Origin: Anaerolineae bacterium
GTDB lineage: Bacteria; Chloroflexota; Anaerolineae; Anaerolineales; Anaerolineaceae
DNA: 64,000 nucleotides
NCBI GenBank assembly: GCA_013178185.1
Contig: JABLXC010000008.1
Coordinates: forward strand, 35,019 to 99,018
Reading direction: 5' to 3'
Shown here one piece after another: positions 33,289 through 42,091 of this stretch. The notes under the pieces were generated by a model. The model did not search any database. It had not been told where the DNA came from and saw only the letters and a program-made list of their open reading frames with translations. A program made the position numbers and the translations under genes. Numbering within the stretch: the first letter of the stretch is position 1; each line of letters starts with the position of its first letter.

Positions 33289-34668
33289 GTGAAAACGTTT
33301 CATTCGCTGGCTATACAACATATGGAGAATTTTATTTTTGGTCATTCGCCCAATCCCCTTGCACTGAACAATGGATTGGTGGTTGGTGGTGGGGAGGTGT
33401 ATCCTGAATTAAATTTTACCTTGCCGGATATGCTGATCACCGACCAGACCATGGCGGATGTGCGCGTTCAATATCAACAAATGATAAGAGATGCCTGTCG
33501 TCGAGCTGTAGAACTGAATCTAACTGGGTTGGTCGTTGAGTTTGAGTTGCTGCCAGATCTTACTGCTCATCCGAATTGGGGAGCAGAAATTACAAAGATA
33601 CTAAAAGAGGAACTTTCAGAGACACAACAAAGGCACGGCCTTAAGACTGCTTTACGCGTAACACCGAATGACAATCGCGAATTTATCAAGCCGCCTTTGC
33701 TGCGCCAGGGCGATCACTTTGAAAAAATGTTGCAAAGTTTTAACCTTTGCGCCAAAGCGGGGGCTGATATGCTGTCAATTGAGTCTACGGGGGGCAAGGA
33801 AATCCATGATGAGGCGATTCTAAACGGAGACCTGGCTGGATCGGTATTTTCATTAAGTGTGTTGGGTGGTCGGGATATGGCTTTTCTTTGGGACAGAATC
33901 GTCGAAATTTCAATGGATCATCAAGTTGTTCCTGCCAGCGATACAGCCTGCGGATTTGCTAATACTGCCATGGTTCTTGCAGAGCAGCGGTTTATCCCTC
34001 GTGTGTGGGCCGCTTTGATTCGAGTTCTGGCTGTACCTCGAAGCCTGGTTGCCTTTGAGCGAGGGGCGATTGGCCCAGGCAAAGATTGCGGATATGAGGG
34101 GCCGTTCATTAAGGCGATTACCGGTTACCCAATATCATTAGAAGGCGCCGAGGCAGCCTGCGCTCATCTATCGCCGATAGGGAACATCACAAAAGCAGTC
34201 CCTGACCTTTGGAGCAATGAATCGGTGCAAAATATCAAATTGTTAGGAGCGATGGCTCCAACGGTCTCTTTGGAGCAGCTAGCCTATGCAACCCGGTTGA
34301 TGAATGTGGCTGCACAAGACAGTATGCAATCGGCAAGACAATTAAGAGACTGGTTTGTGGCATCCGATATATTTACTGATCCCCAGGCTTATGTATTGAA
34401 TCCAGAAATGGTTATCAAACTGTCGCGAGAGATAATTTCGGAATCGACGCCATATTTGCGAACCCGAAGAGCAGCACAAGCTACTTTGGCATGTTTGCGG
34501 GATGCTAACCAGAACAAAGAATTACTCCTTTCCAAAAATGAATTGCGCTGGCTGGATCACCTCTCGCGACAAGCAGATCTTCTTGAGCAAGATGAAGGGG
34601 CTTTTATAGCTGGCTACAAGCCGAATATTGATTTTGCCAAAATTCGATTTGAAGAATACGGCTTGTAA
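33289..34668 (+). CDS. mtaB: Methanol:corrinoid methyltransferase MtaB homologue
   Basis: Zinc enzyme of 459 residues that moves the methyl group of methanol to a corrinoid protein. Zinc ligands of methanogen MtaB are Glu, Cys and Cys; all three are present, as Glu165 in SIESTGGKE, Cys221 in SDTACGFANTAM and Cys267 in GPGKDCGYEG. Other matches are WSNESVQ, DPQAYVL and the C-terminal EEYGL. The length equals that of the archaeal protein. The GTG start has GGGAGA upstream. No corrinoid protein (MtaC) or MtaA gene is in the window, so partners must be elsewhere. Another methylated alcohol or ether is possible as substrate, but the active site is fully kept. Confidence 0.9.
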   Translation: MKTFHSLAIQHMENFIFGHSPNPLALNNGLVVGGGEVYPELNFTLPDMLITDQTMADVRVQYQQMIRDACRRAVELNLTGLVVEFELLPDLTAHPNWGAEITKILKEELSETQQRHGLKTALRVTPNDNREFIKPPLLRQGDHFEKMLQSFNLCAKAGADMLSIESTGGKEIHDEAILNGDLAGSVFSLSVLGGRDMAFLWDRIVEISMDHQVVPASDTACGFANTAMVLAEQRFIPRVWAALIRVLAVPRSLVAFERGAIGPGKDCGYEGPFIKAITGYPISLEGAEAACAHLSPIGNITKAVPDLWSNESVQNIKLLGAMAPTVSLEQLAYATRLMNVAAQDSMQSARQLRDWFVASDIFTDPQAYVLNPEMVIKLSREIISESTPYLRTRRAAQATLACLRDANQNKELLLSKNELRWLDHLSRQADLLEQDEGAFIAGYKPNIDFAKIRFEEYGL

Positions 34669-34704
34669 AATTTTTTATTGGCTTATCTAAAACCGGAACG
34701 TAAA

Positions 34705-34740
34705 AAATACACCTGGGCAAGTTTCCAGATGTATTTCTTT
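34705..34740. terminator. Hairpin between convergent genes, likely shared terminator
   Basis: AAATACACCTGG (34705-34716) pairs with CCAGATGTATTT (34725-34736) with one mismatch and an 8-base loop. The arms end in A- and T-rich tracts on both sides, so it could stop transcripts of mtaB (+) and the protease gene (-). Confidence 0.65.
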
Positions 34741-34756
34741 ACATTTTCTACCGGTA

Positions 34757-36655
34757 TTATGGTCGGTAAACTCGAAAATTATCAAAAGCCACAATGATGT
34801 CTGGGCTTTCAAAGGTTCCAGCAAGCAGGCCTATCAACCCGCTCTTGAAGGTATTATCTGTTTTTTCGACAAGGATTTTATCATTGACGCCCAGCACCAA
34901 TTTGTTGCCCACGCAAGCGGCAACTATTGTCATTGGTTGACCGATTGGAATTTCGTTTGAGTACTCCCATTCGTGTAGATATGTGGTTTCTCCGTTTTGT
35001 AATTTCCAAATGGAGAAATAACCATCTTCACTGACTTCAAGAGCGTAAAAGTTATCCGAGTCTTGGATGCGGCACAAGAAGCCGAAGTCGCCAACGCCTG
35101 TTGCCTGCTGGACGCGTGCGTCTACAGAAAAGATCGTGTCACTTAGATCCTGGTTGAAGTTAAAACCACTCCAGTAGTAATAATTGGTTGAAAGTACATT
35201 GAACCAAAGCTCGCCATCTTGGAAGCTGACGCTTCCGTTTCCTGAACCACCGGTATCCCATACTCCATTGTCCTTAGAAAAATTTTCTTCAGTAATCAAT
35301 GTTCCCGACGGCGCCTCTTGTGCCTGGCTTTCTGCGCCCTGGTGGATCATCACCTCGCCTCTGCGTGCTGCTTCTATTAATGGCATTGCCAGTTTGATGG
35401 GTCGGAGTGCATTAATGAACCCTCCTGTCGGAATGCAGCTATCGCGATTGTCTGTGATACCATCGCCGTTCGTGTCGGCAAGGGCGCGGCAATCAACTAT
35501 TTCCCCTTCCCCACCGTATCCTACCTGGGTGGGTATTCCAATCAACTCATTATTGATGTTTGTTGCCATGCCGCCGCTGTTGCCGCCAGCAATTGTGGCA
35601 GAAGTCTTTATGAATCCACGGTTGCCGAAGGCGCGGTCTGCCGTGAAGCCGCTCACCTCGCCGCGAGTTAAGGTGATTGTCTCTCCGCCGATCCCTGGGT
35701 ACCCCAGAATTACAAGGGGGTCGCCGAGTTGGAGGGTGTCGGAGTTGCCAATGGGGATTGTTGGCAAGTTTAATGTAGAAGAATCAATGGGATTGCCCTG
35801 TGCATCTCCAGTGATTCGGATTACCGCGAGATCTAAAGCGGCATCTGCTTGAAGCACTTCCGCTGAGTACATTGGCACAGGTGGCTGATCCTGGGAAGTG
35901 GTTATAGCCACGATTAGATCCATCACTTCGTAATAAGGATCTGAAAGTACCACATGAGCATTGGTCAGGATGAGGCCATCTGGGCTGATGATCGAACCTG
36001 ACCCTGTCCAACCCGGCTGTAATTCTCCATTAAGATTGACCATCGCTATAATTTGTACAACCGACTCAAAAGGAATTTTCCCGGGTTGGGATGCTGGCGT
36101 TTGATTCGTTTGGACTTGCGAGGTAGCAGATTGACCAGTAACAACTACTCGTAGATTGGAGGATTTTCTCTTTGTCCCAACAATCGCTTCCACTTCCCCT
36201 GAATACTCCTCACCGCTCACAGCACGAAAATTGAAGATAACCGTTTGTTCTGCACCGGGCTTCAGCGATAAATCAAATTTGAATCCGGTGGAGCTGCCAT
36301 AGGTCATCTGTCCTGTGCTGGCTGGCTGGCTCTTGACGAAGACGGCGCCTTCCAAGAGAGATTGGGGTAGCTGGATCTCAGTTACTTTCAATGTTTTGTT
36401 TCCTGTATTGCCAAGGTGCACTTCTACTACAAAATCCTCTCCGACTTTTACAGTCGGGGGCGCTGAAAGCTCAATCGTCAAACCTTCAGGCTCTGCACCA
36501 AAAATTGCCACCAGGGCGCCAAGGCCGCCAAAAAGCAAGAAAGAACCGACACACACTACAACCAGCGCAATGATCCCGCAGGTGATCCAGGTTTTTTTAG
36601 AATTCCTCTTGGCAGATGGTTCATTGGGTTGAGGATTCCATTGTGGTTGAGTCAT
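34757..36655 (-). CDS. Membrane-anchored trypsin-like serine protease with C-terminal sandwich domain
   Basis: Exported protease of about 632 residues. A polar N-terminus leads to one membrane helix (about 21-45), an Ig/CARDB-like beta domain (about 50-170), a Ser/Thr/Gln linker, and a chymotrypsin-fold protease of the S1C/HtrA branch with His in LTNAHVVL, Asp in ALDLAVIRI and Ser in ATIAGGNSGG. Between the protease core and its last strand lies DTNGDGITDNRDSC, a calcium-binding-loop-like insert. The C-terminal ~170 residues look like a laminin-G or DUF1080 sandwich with WDTGGSGNG and RIQDSDNFYAL. No PDZ domain is seen. The ATG at 36655 has GGAGG 6 bases upstream; the frame runs on to 36733. 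Confidence 0.87.
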   Translation of the reverse strand: MTQPQWNPQPNEPSAKRNSKKTWITCGIIALVVVCVGSFLLFGGLGALVAIFGAEPEGLTIELSAPPTVKVGEDFVVEVHLGNTGNKTLKVTEIQLPQSLLEGAVFVKSQPASTGQMTYGSSTGFKFDLSLKPGAEQTVIFNFRAVSGEEYSGEVEAIVGTKRKSSNLRVVVTGQSATSQVQTNQTPASQPGKIPFESVVQIIAMVNLNGELQPGWTGSGSIISPDGLILTNAHVVLSDPYYEVMDLIVAITTSQDQPPVPMYSAEVLQADAALDLAVIRITGDAQGNPIDSSTLNLPTIPIGNSDTLQLGDPLVILGYPGIGGETITLTRGEVSGFTADRAFGNRGFIKTSATIAGGNSGGMATNINNELIGIPTQVGYGGEGEIVDCRALADTNGDGITDNRDSCIPTGGFINALRPIKLAMPLIEAARRGEVMIHQGAESQAQEAPSGTLITEENFSKDNGVWDTGGSGNGSVSFQDGELWFNVLSTNYYYWSGFNFNQDLSDTIFSVDARVQQATGVGDFGFLCRIQDSDNFYALEVSEDGYFSIWKLQNGETTYLHEWEYSNEIPIGQPMTIVAACVGNKLVLGVNDKILVEKTDNTFKSGLIGLLAGTFESPDIIVAFDNFRVYRP

Positions 36656-36790
36656 TAACAACCTCCATGTTTTGTTGGGAACCAACATTGTAAGTAATGC
36701 ACTCCATGATCTTGTTTCAGGTAATCCTACCATAGCCTCAAAGGCTGGTGTAATGCATCCTCATAATCATACTTATTATATAATGATAGT

Positions 36791-37285
36791 CTATAATTCG
36801 AACGGCTCAAATATGTTGATTTTTTCAGGTAAGGGCAGGGTGTGGTAAACAAGAATCGTTCTATGATTATATTCAAAGTGATGACGACAAGGGGGTAATC
36901 CCGCAAAAACTGCCGGGCCGAAGTAATGAATATTTTCTACAATCTCTGACGAAGTAAGCACGCTCTGTTTTGGCAACCAGGCTAAATTACCTTCCAGGGA
37001 AGGTAATGGATCTCCATCTGGTGCAAGTGCAGTGAAAATATATAAGCCGCCTTCTTCTATTTCAAACCCTTTCCAGGTCAGAATACCGCCAAAATTTATA
37101 TTTTCAAGCTTGAACCCTGTTTCCTCTTTAATTTCTCGTAGACAGCTTTCATAAGGCGTTTCGCCGATTTCAATATGACCACCCACGCCATTCCAGAGAC
37201 CCTGGTTAGGAGGTTTATTTCTGAGCAACATCAAGACCTTGTCAGCCCTAAATAGAAAACATACTGTATATAGAAGCTTTAACAT
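36791..37285 (-). CDS. Nudix hydrolase (MutT-like)
   Basis: Hydrolase of about 164 residues for nucleoside-diphosphate-linked compounds. The Nudix box is complete: GHIEIGETPYESCLREIKEETG, given here as GHIEIGETPYESC and LREIKEETG, with the REXXEE metal ligands. NQGLWNGVGG before it is typical of 8-oxo-dGTP or related pyrophosphatases. The ATG at 37285 gives the usual start just before the first strand; the frame extends to 37402, and no ribosome site is seen for either. It is transcribed away from the redox cluster and towards the protease gene, 135 bases ahead of it. Confidence 0.85.
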   Translation of the reverse strand: MLKLLYTVCFLFRADKVLMLLRNKPPNQGLWNGVGGHIEIGETPYESCLREIKEETGFKLENINFGGILTWKGFEIEEGGLYIFTALAPDGDPLPSLEGNLAWLPKQSVLTSSEIVENIHYFGPAVFAGLPPCRHHFEYNHRTILVYHTLPLPEKINIFEPFEL

Positions 37286-37412
37286 ATCATCTATTGTACA
37301 ATTACTAGGTGAGAAATAAAAGCGTAAAGAAATATGTTGTGAAACGAAGCCTTGGGGCATGTTGCTAAAAATGGTCGGGCCATTTATAATTATTCTGGCC
37401 AAGGCATTCTAC

Positions 37413-37439
37413 CCCCAATTAGTTTAGATAACTAAGGGG
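37413..37439. promoter_or_regulatory. Inverted repeat between divergent Nudix and NuoE genes
   Basis: CCCC...TTAGTT (37413-37424, with a 2-base AA bulge) mirrors AACTAAGGGG (37430-37439) around TAGAT. It sits near the middle of the 215-base divergent intergenic region and is a candidate operator. A TACAAT at 37478-37483 may be a -10 box for the redox cluster. Confidence 0.4.
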
Positions 37440-37500
37440 AGCAAGTGGGATCTTTATGGCTGTCATCATATTATTGTTACAATGAGGAGCTGATGCTATC

Positions 37501-37950
37501 GTGGAAATTATTACAGCGCGAGACCGAGTTGAAACGAAAGAACTAGAAGAAGAAATTATCCCATCTCTCCAGAAAATTCAAGCTCAGTATGGTTACATCT
37601 CAAAAGAAAGTATACAAACGATGGCGGCGGAGCTGCGCATTCCGGTAAGCCGCATCTATGGTGTGGCTTTGTTCTATGCGCAGTTTCGTCTAACGCCTCC
37701 CGCCCGTTACATATTACGAGTTTGTAAGGGTACTGCCTGTCATGTAGGCGGCAGCCCGATTGTCGCACATGCCATTGAACGCAAATTAGGCATTCGAGTG
37801 GGCGAGACCACACCGGATGGCCTCTTTGAATTACAGCAGGTAGCCTGTTTGGGCTGTTGCGCTCAGTCTCCTGTTTTACAGGTTAATGATCACATCTATG
37901 GGCAGGTATCGGTTTCGGCGTTGGACGATATTCTCAAGCTTTATGTGTAG
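37501..37950 (+). CDS. NuoE/HndA-like 2Fe-2S subunit
   Basis: Thioredoxin-like ferredoxin subunit of 149 residues. The helical N-terminus (LQKIQAQYGYISKESIQTMA, VSRIYGVALFYAQF) is followed by the 2Fe-2S cysteines in CKGTACHVGG and CLGCCAQSP. Length is that of NuoE and of the HydC/HndA subunits of bifurcating hydrogenases. The GTG start is preceded by GAGGAG at 11 bases, a rather long spacing. It heads a five-gene cluster and should pass electrons between the NuoF-like flavin subunit and the iron-sulfur chain. Confidence 0.9.
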   Translation: MEIITARDRVETKELEEEIIPSLQKIQAQYGYISKESIQTMAAELRIPVSRIYGVALFYAQFRLTPPARYILRVCKGTACHVGGSPIVAHAIERKLGIRVGETTPDGLFELQQVACLGCCAQSPVLQVNDHIYGQVSVSALDDILKLYV

Positions 37951-38033
37951 ATCCAGTTATAGATAAAGTGGAGAGAAGATTTTGAAAAGCTCTACGGTAT
38001 GGGTACAACAGTAGAGGGTAATAGAGGTGCGTC

Positions 38034-39923
38034 ATGGTAAATTGGGAAGCATTGCAAACACAACGACAATGTGCTGAGAAAACTTGGTACGAGCTAGAAA
38101 ACAGTCCTATACCAATCATATATATAGGCGCTGCATCCTGCGGTCGAGCAGCCGGTGCTCTTGAGACCCTGGATGCGGCTCAAAAGGTTTTAGATAACGC
38201 CCAAGTTGATGCAAAGATCATCCAGGTGGGCTGCATCGGCCCATGTTATCTAGAACCTTTGCTCGATATTCGTATGCCTGGGCAACCGAGAGTGAGCTAT
38301 GCAAAAGTTACACCGGCAAGAGCGGAGAAAATCATCCAATCGGTTGTAGTGGAAGGTTCCGGGTCACTACGAGGCGCGATTGCCCATTTTGGCCCACAAG
38401 AATTTTCTCAGGAAATTCCCCGTTTTTTTGATCTTCCCATGTTGAAATCACAGAAGCGCGTGGTGCTAAAGAATTGTGGGATGATTGATCCGGAAAGATT
38501 TGATCATTATCTTGCCAGCGGTGGATATCGTGGGCTCGAACATGCAATGTCCATGAAACCAGAAGAGGTGATTGAGACTGTAGGCTTAGCGGGCTTACGT
38601 GGGCGAGGAGGGGGCGGTTTTCCAACTGCGAAGAAATGGGAAGTTTGTCGCAATTCTCCTGGAGAACTGAAATATCTGATTTGTAATTTAGATGAAGGTG
38701 ATCCTGGTGCCTTCATGAATCGATCTCTGGTTGAAGGCGACCCGCACGCAGTGCTGGAGGGGATGTTGATTGCAGCCTATGCAATCGGCGCGACACGAGG
38801 TTACATATACATCCGAGCCGAGTACCCTCTTGCAGTTGAGCGCTTGAGAAAAGCCCTGAACCAATTGCGCGAATATGGTTTGCTTGGAACAGATATTTTA
38901 GGGACAGGGTTCAATTTTGATATAAAAGTCAAAGAGGGGGCAGGAGCATATGTCTGCGGGGAAGAAACAGCCTTAATCGCTTCGATCGAAGGCAGGCGCG
39001 GATCGCCTACGACACGTCCTCCGTTTCCGGCAGTTTCTGGATTGCATGGACGGCCTACAGTCATTAATAATGCCGAAACCCTAGCAACGCTGCCACACAT
39101 TTTAGCCAATGGTGTGGACTGGTACCGGCAATTTGGCAAACCCGGGAATTATGGCACAAAAATATTTTCACTGGTAGGGAAAGTGCGTCACTCTGGTCTA
39201 ATCGAGGTTCCATTAGGAACACCATTACGAACAATCATTGAAGAAATCGGAGGGGGAACACCGCGACCCTTTAAGGCGATCCAGACAGGTGGGCCTTCAG
39301 GAGGGTGTCTCTCAGCACAATTCCTTGACCTTCCAATGGATTATGAATCATTAGCTGAAGTTGGTTCGATCATGGGATCGGGCGGTTTAATTGTCATGGA
39401 TGAAAATACCTGTGTTGTAGATTTGGCCCATTACTTTCTTACTTTCGCTCAAAATGAATCATGTGGAAAATGTACACCTTGTCGTTTGGGAACTTACCAG
39501 CTTTTGAATCTGTTAAAGCGAATTAAGAGCGGTGAAGGAGAACCCTCTGATCTGAATCTTCTCCAGTCTCTAGCTTTAACTGTCCAAAAGACTGCGTTGT
39601 GCGGGTTGGGGCAAAATATCCCTAATCCAGTATTGACAACATTGCGCTATTTTTGGGGAGATTACGAAACCCATGTACGTGACCGATATTGCAGCGCCGC
39701 GATTTGCACCGACCTCTTTAGCTTTGAAATAGATCCAGTAAAATGCACTGGATGCGGACGCTGCCTGGCAGCTTGCCCAGTCGGTGCGATTACTGGCAGT
39801 AGACGCCAGCCGCATTCATTAAATGTAAATCTCTGCATTCAATGCCGCCAGTGTTATGAACTTTGTACTTTTGAAGCCATTCGTGTTTTGCCAGCCGTAC
39901 AACCAATGCCGGAGATAAGCTGA
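38034..39923 (+). CDS. NuoF/HydB-like NADH-binding flavoprotein subunit
   Basis: Multidomain subunit of 629 residues. Residues 1-110 form a thioredoxin-like 2Fe-2S domain (ASCGRAAGA, VGCIGPCYLEP), then the NuoF core with the FMN/NADH motifs GLRGRGGGGFPTAKKW and GAGAYVCGEETALIASIEG, an SLBB domain, the 4Fe-4S motif ESCGKCTPCRLGT, and a C-terminal pair of 4Fe-4S motifs (CTGCGRCLAACPVGAI, CIQCRQCYELC). This is the layout of HydB/HndC from electron-bifurcating hydrogenases rather than of complex I NuoF. GAGG lies upstream of the ATG. The stop overlaps the next start by one base. Confidence 0.92.
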   Translation: MVNWEALQTQRQCAEKTWYELENSPIPIIYIGAASCGRAAGALETLDAAQKVLDNAQVDAKIIQVGCIGPCYLEPLLDIRMPGQPRVSYAKVTPARAEKIIQSVVVEGSGSLRGAIAHFGPQEFSQEIPRFFDLPMLKSQKRVVLKNCGMIDPERFDHYLASGGYRGLEHAMSMKPEEVIETVGLAGLRGRGGGGFPTAKKWEVCRNSPGELKYLICNLDEGDPGAFMNRSLVEGDPHAVLEGMLIAAYAIGATRGYIYIRAEYPLAVERLRKALNQLREYGLLGTDILGTGFNFDIKVKEGAGAYVCGEETALIASIEGRRGSPTTRPPFPAVSGLHGRPTVINNAETLATLPHILANGVDWYRQFGKPGNYGTKIFSLVGKVRHSGLIEVPLGTPLRTIIEEIGGGTPRPFKAIQTGGPSGGCLSAQFLDLPMDYESLAEVGSIMGSGGLIVMDENTCVVDLAHYFLTFAQNESCGKCTPCRLGTYQLLNLLKRIKSGEGEPSDLNLLQSLALTVQKTALCGLGQNIPNPVLTTLRYFWGDYETHVRDRYCSAAICTDLFSFEIDPVKCTGCGRCLAACPVGAITGSRRQPHSLNVNLCIQCRQCYELCTFEAIRVLPAVQPMPEIS

Positions 39924-42082
39924 TGAGCACTGGAAAAGCTATCACCCAATTGACTATCAATGGCCAGAACATCAGTGTTCCGGCAGGAACCTCGATACTC
40001 GATGCGGCTCGTCAAGCCGGAATTGAAATTCCAACACTCTGTCATCACCCTTCTATTTCTACTTTTGGTGGTTGCCGGTTATGTATTGTGGATGTACGTG
40101 GTAAAAACCGGTATGTGACTGCATGCAATACGATGGTGGAACCGGGAATGGATGTACTTACTCACAGCCCAGATTTGATTGCAGCGCGCCAGGAAGTATT
40201 GAGATTGATTTTAAGCGAACACCCATCGGGTTGTTTGTTGTGCGGTGAGCAAGCAACATGTGCAGATTCAATGGTGACCATTCGCAAGGTAGGTGTCACT
40301 ACTGGTTGCAGTAACTGCCCTAAAAATGGACGTTGCGAGCTTCAGCGTGTTACACAGCAGGTGGGGATTGGTGCGGGAAATTATCCAATCCTTTACCGTG
40401 GCTTAGCAGTAGAGAAACAGGACCCATTTATTGATCGAGACTATAACTTGTGCATCCTTTGTGGACGGTGTGTGAGGGCATGCCAGGAGCTTCGTCTGGC
40501 AAACGTTCTCACTTTTAAAATGCGGGGTCCTCATACTTTAATCGGCACAACATTTGAAGAAAGTTTCTTAAAGGCCGGATGTGAATTCTGCGGTACTTGT
40601 GTGGATGTATGTCCGACAGGTGCTCTTTCAGAGCGAGCTACCAAGTGGCTGGGATGTCCTGATCAAACTATGCAAACTACCTGCGGTTTGTGCGGCGTGG
40701 GTTGTCAGTTGAATGTTTTGACACGCAGCAGCCAGGTAGTTGGCGTGCAAGGTGTGGTAGAAGATCCTATCAGTCGAGGATTGTTGTGCGTCAAGGGGCG
40801 GTTTGCTCTGCCGGAACTTGTCAATAACCCGGCACGGTTGATCAGACCTGCGCGATTTGTTCGTGGCCAACAGCTTCCAACATCATGGGAAGGCGCGTTT
40901 GAAATAGCTGCGGAGCGGCTGAGGAGTTGCTCGCCAGAAAAATTTGGAATGTTAATTTCGGCTGACTGCGCCAACGAAGATATGTTTGTTGCGAAAAAAT
41001 TTGTTCACGCGCTTTTTGGGGTGGATCGCTTGGACGTTGATGCGCGAATATTCTATCGTGGCGCGTTTGCCTCGTACGCCCGTCTGTTTGCACGTCCCTC
41101 ATCGCATGAAAACCTTGAAAAAGCAGATCTTATAGTGGCAATTGGTTTGGATACACGTTTTGGCCGTTCTCCTATTGGAGCGGCTATTTACCGTGCTCAG
41201 CAGCATGGCTCTAAATTGATCACAATCCATCCGAGAGCGCATAATCTTTCGCGAACCGCCGATATGTGGATAAAGCCTGCTGGCGGAGAGGAGGCAGCGC
41301 TGTTAAATTGGATGGCGGATGCGAGTTCAAAACCACCAGTTGATGATAGCAAAAATATTAAAGCGCTTCAGCGCGCGGTGCAATGGTTGGAGCGTTCTGT
41401 TCGACCGTTTTTTCTGGTAGGCGGAGAAATTTTTAATGCTGAGGCGCCAGAGGACATTCTCAGTGCATTTGAACACCTTGCAGATCGTTTTCATGCTGAA
41501 ATTGCACCGTTGCCAGCGCGTGCCAATTTTGGCGGAGCCCTATGGGTAGGGCTTGGCCAATGGGATTCGTCGGCCGTGCTGCAAAGAGAGCATCTCGATG
41601 TATTCTATGGCGTTGGAACCCTGCCGCACTTTTCTGCTGACTTGCATCCTGGATTCACCATCTTGCAAGATCTTTTTGCTCCTGCTGATTTAGAAAATGT
41701 TGATTTATTTTTGCCGGCGGCAGCTTTTACAGAAGTTTCTGGGACTTTTCTATCTGGGAATGGTAGACTGCAACGACTGCACCGTGTTACTTCCCCAATG
41801 GGAGAATCCATGGCTGATTGGGAAATTTTAGCCCGGCTGGCTCGGTTTATGAAACTTCCTGGTTTCGAATATCCAGATGTAGAATCCGTACAGGCGGAGA
41901 TGGCAAGCTGCTTACCGGAAGAGGGACAGTTTGTAGCTACTGGCAGCTTGACCGAGATTATTGCACATTTCGAACCGGTTTGTGATTTGGTTTATTCCCA
42001 TCAACCTGTGACGATGCATGAAGATACCTACCGGGCTTTTCCCCTGGAAAGATTTGTTAGCGGTATGAAGGCTTTGTTCTGA
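39923..42082 (+). CDS. NuoG-like iron-sulfur subunit without molybdenum C-terminal domain
   Basis: Iron-sulfur subunit of 719 residues. A plant-type 2Fe-2S domain (CHHPSISTFGGCRLC) is followed by the His-Cys 4Fe-4S segment (HPSGCLLCGEQATC), two 4Fe-4S motifs (CILCGRCVRAC, CEFCGTCVDVCPTGAL), a further 4Fe-4S site at the head of a molybdopterin-oxidoreductase fold (TTCGLCGVGCQLN), and a reduced pterin-type domain to about residue 650. The dinucleotide-binding C-terminal domain of formate dehydrogenases is missing, and so is the H-cluster of HydA. It is thus probably an electron-wiring subunit, not a formate dehydrogenase or hydrogenase. Confidence 0.88.
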   Translation: MSTGKAITQLTINGQNISVPAGTSILDAARQAGIEIPTLCHHPSISTFGGCRLCIVDVRGKNRYVTACNTMVEPGMDVLTHSPDLIAARQEVLRLILSEHPSGCLLCGEQATCADSMVTIRKVGVTTGCSNCPKNGRCELQRVTQQVGIGAGNYPILYRGLAVEKQDPFIDRDYNLCILCGRCVRACQELRLANVLTFKMRGPHTLIGTTFEESFLKAGCEFCGTCVDVCPTGALSERATKWLGCPDQTMQTTCGLCGVGCQLNVLTRSSQVVGVQGVVEDPISRGLLCVKGRFALPELVNNPARLIRPARFVRGQQLPTSWEGAFEIAAERLRSCSPEKFGMLISADCANEDMFVAKKFVHALFGVDRLDVDARIFYRGAFASYARLFARPSSHENLEKADLIVAIGLDTRFGRSPIGAAIYRAQQHGSKLITIHPRAHNLSRTADMWIKPAGGEEAALLNWMADASSKPPVDDSKNIKALQRAVQWLERSVRPFFLVGGEIFNAEAPEDILSAFEHLADRFHAEIAPLPARANFGGALWVGLGQWDSSAVLQREHLDVFYGVGTLPHFSADLHPGFTILQDLFAPADLENVDLFLPAAAFTEVSGTFLSGNGRLQRLHRVTSPMGESMADWEILARLARFMKLPGFEYPDVESVQAEMASCLPEEGQFVATGSLTEIIAHFEPVCDLVYSHQPVTMHEDTYRAFPLERFVSGMKALF

Positions 42083-42091
42083 GGTGAAATT

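Noticed and set aside
35184..35852. 222-codon open frame on the plus strand
   Set aside because: It lies antisense within the serine protease gene, whose motifs and ribosome site are clear; the composition is that of a shadow.
39923..42082. Formate dehydrogenase alpha subunit or [FeFe] hydrogenase
   Set aside because: No molybdopterin-dinucleotide C-terminal domain and no H-cluster motifs; the NuoG-like reading fits better.
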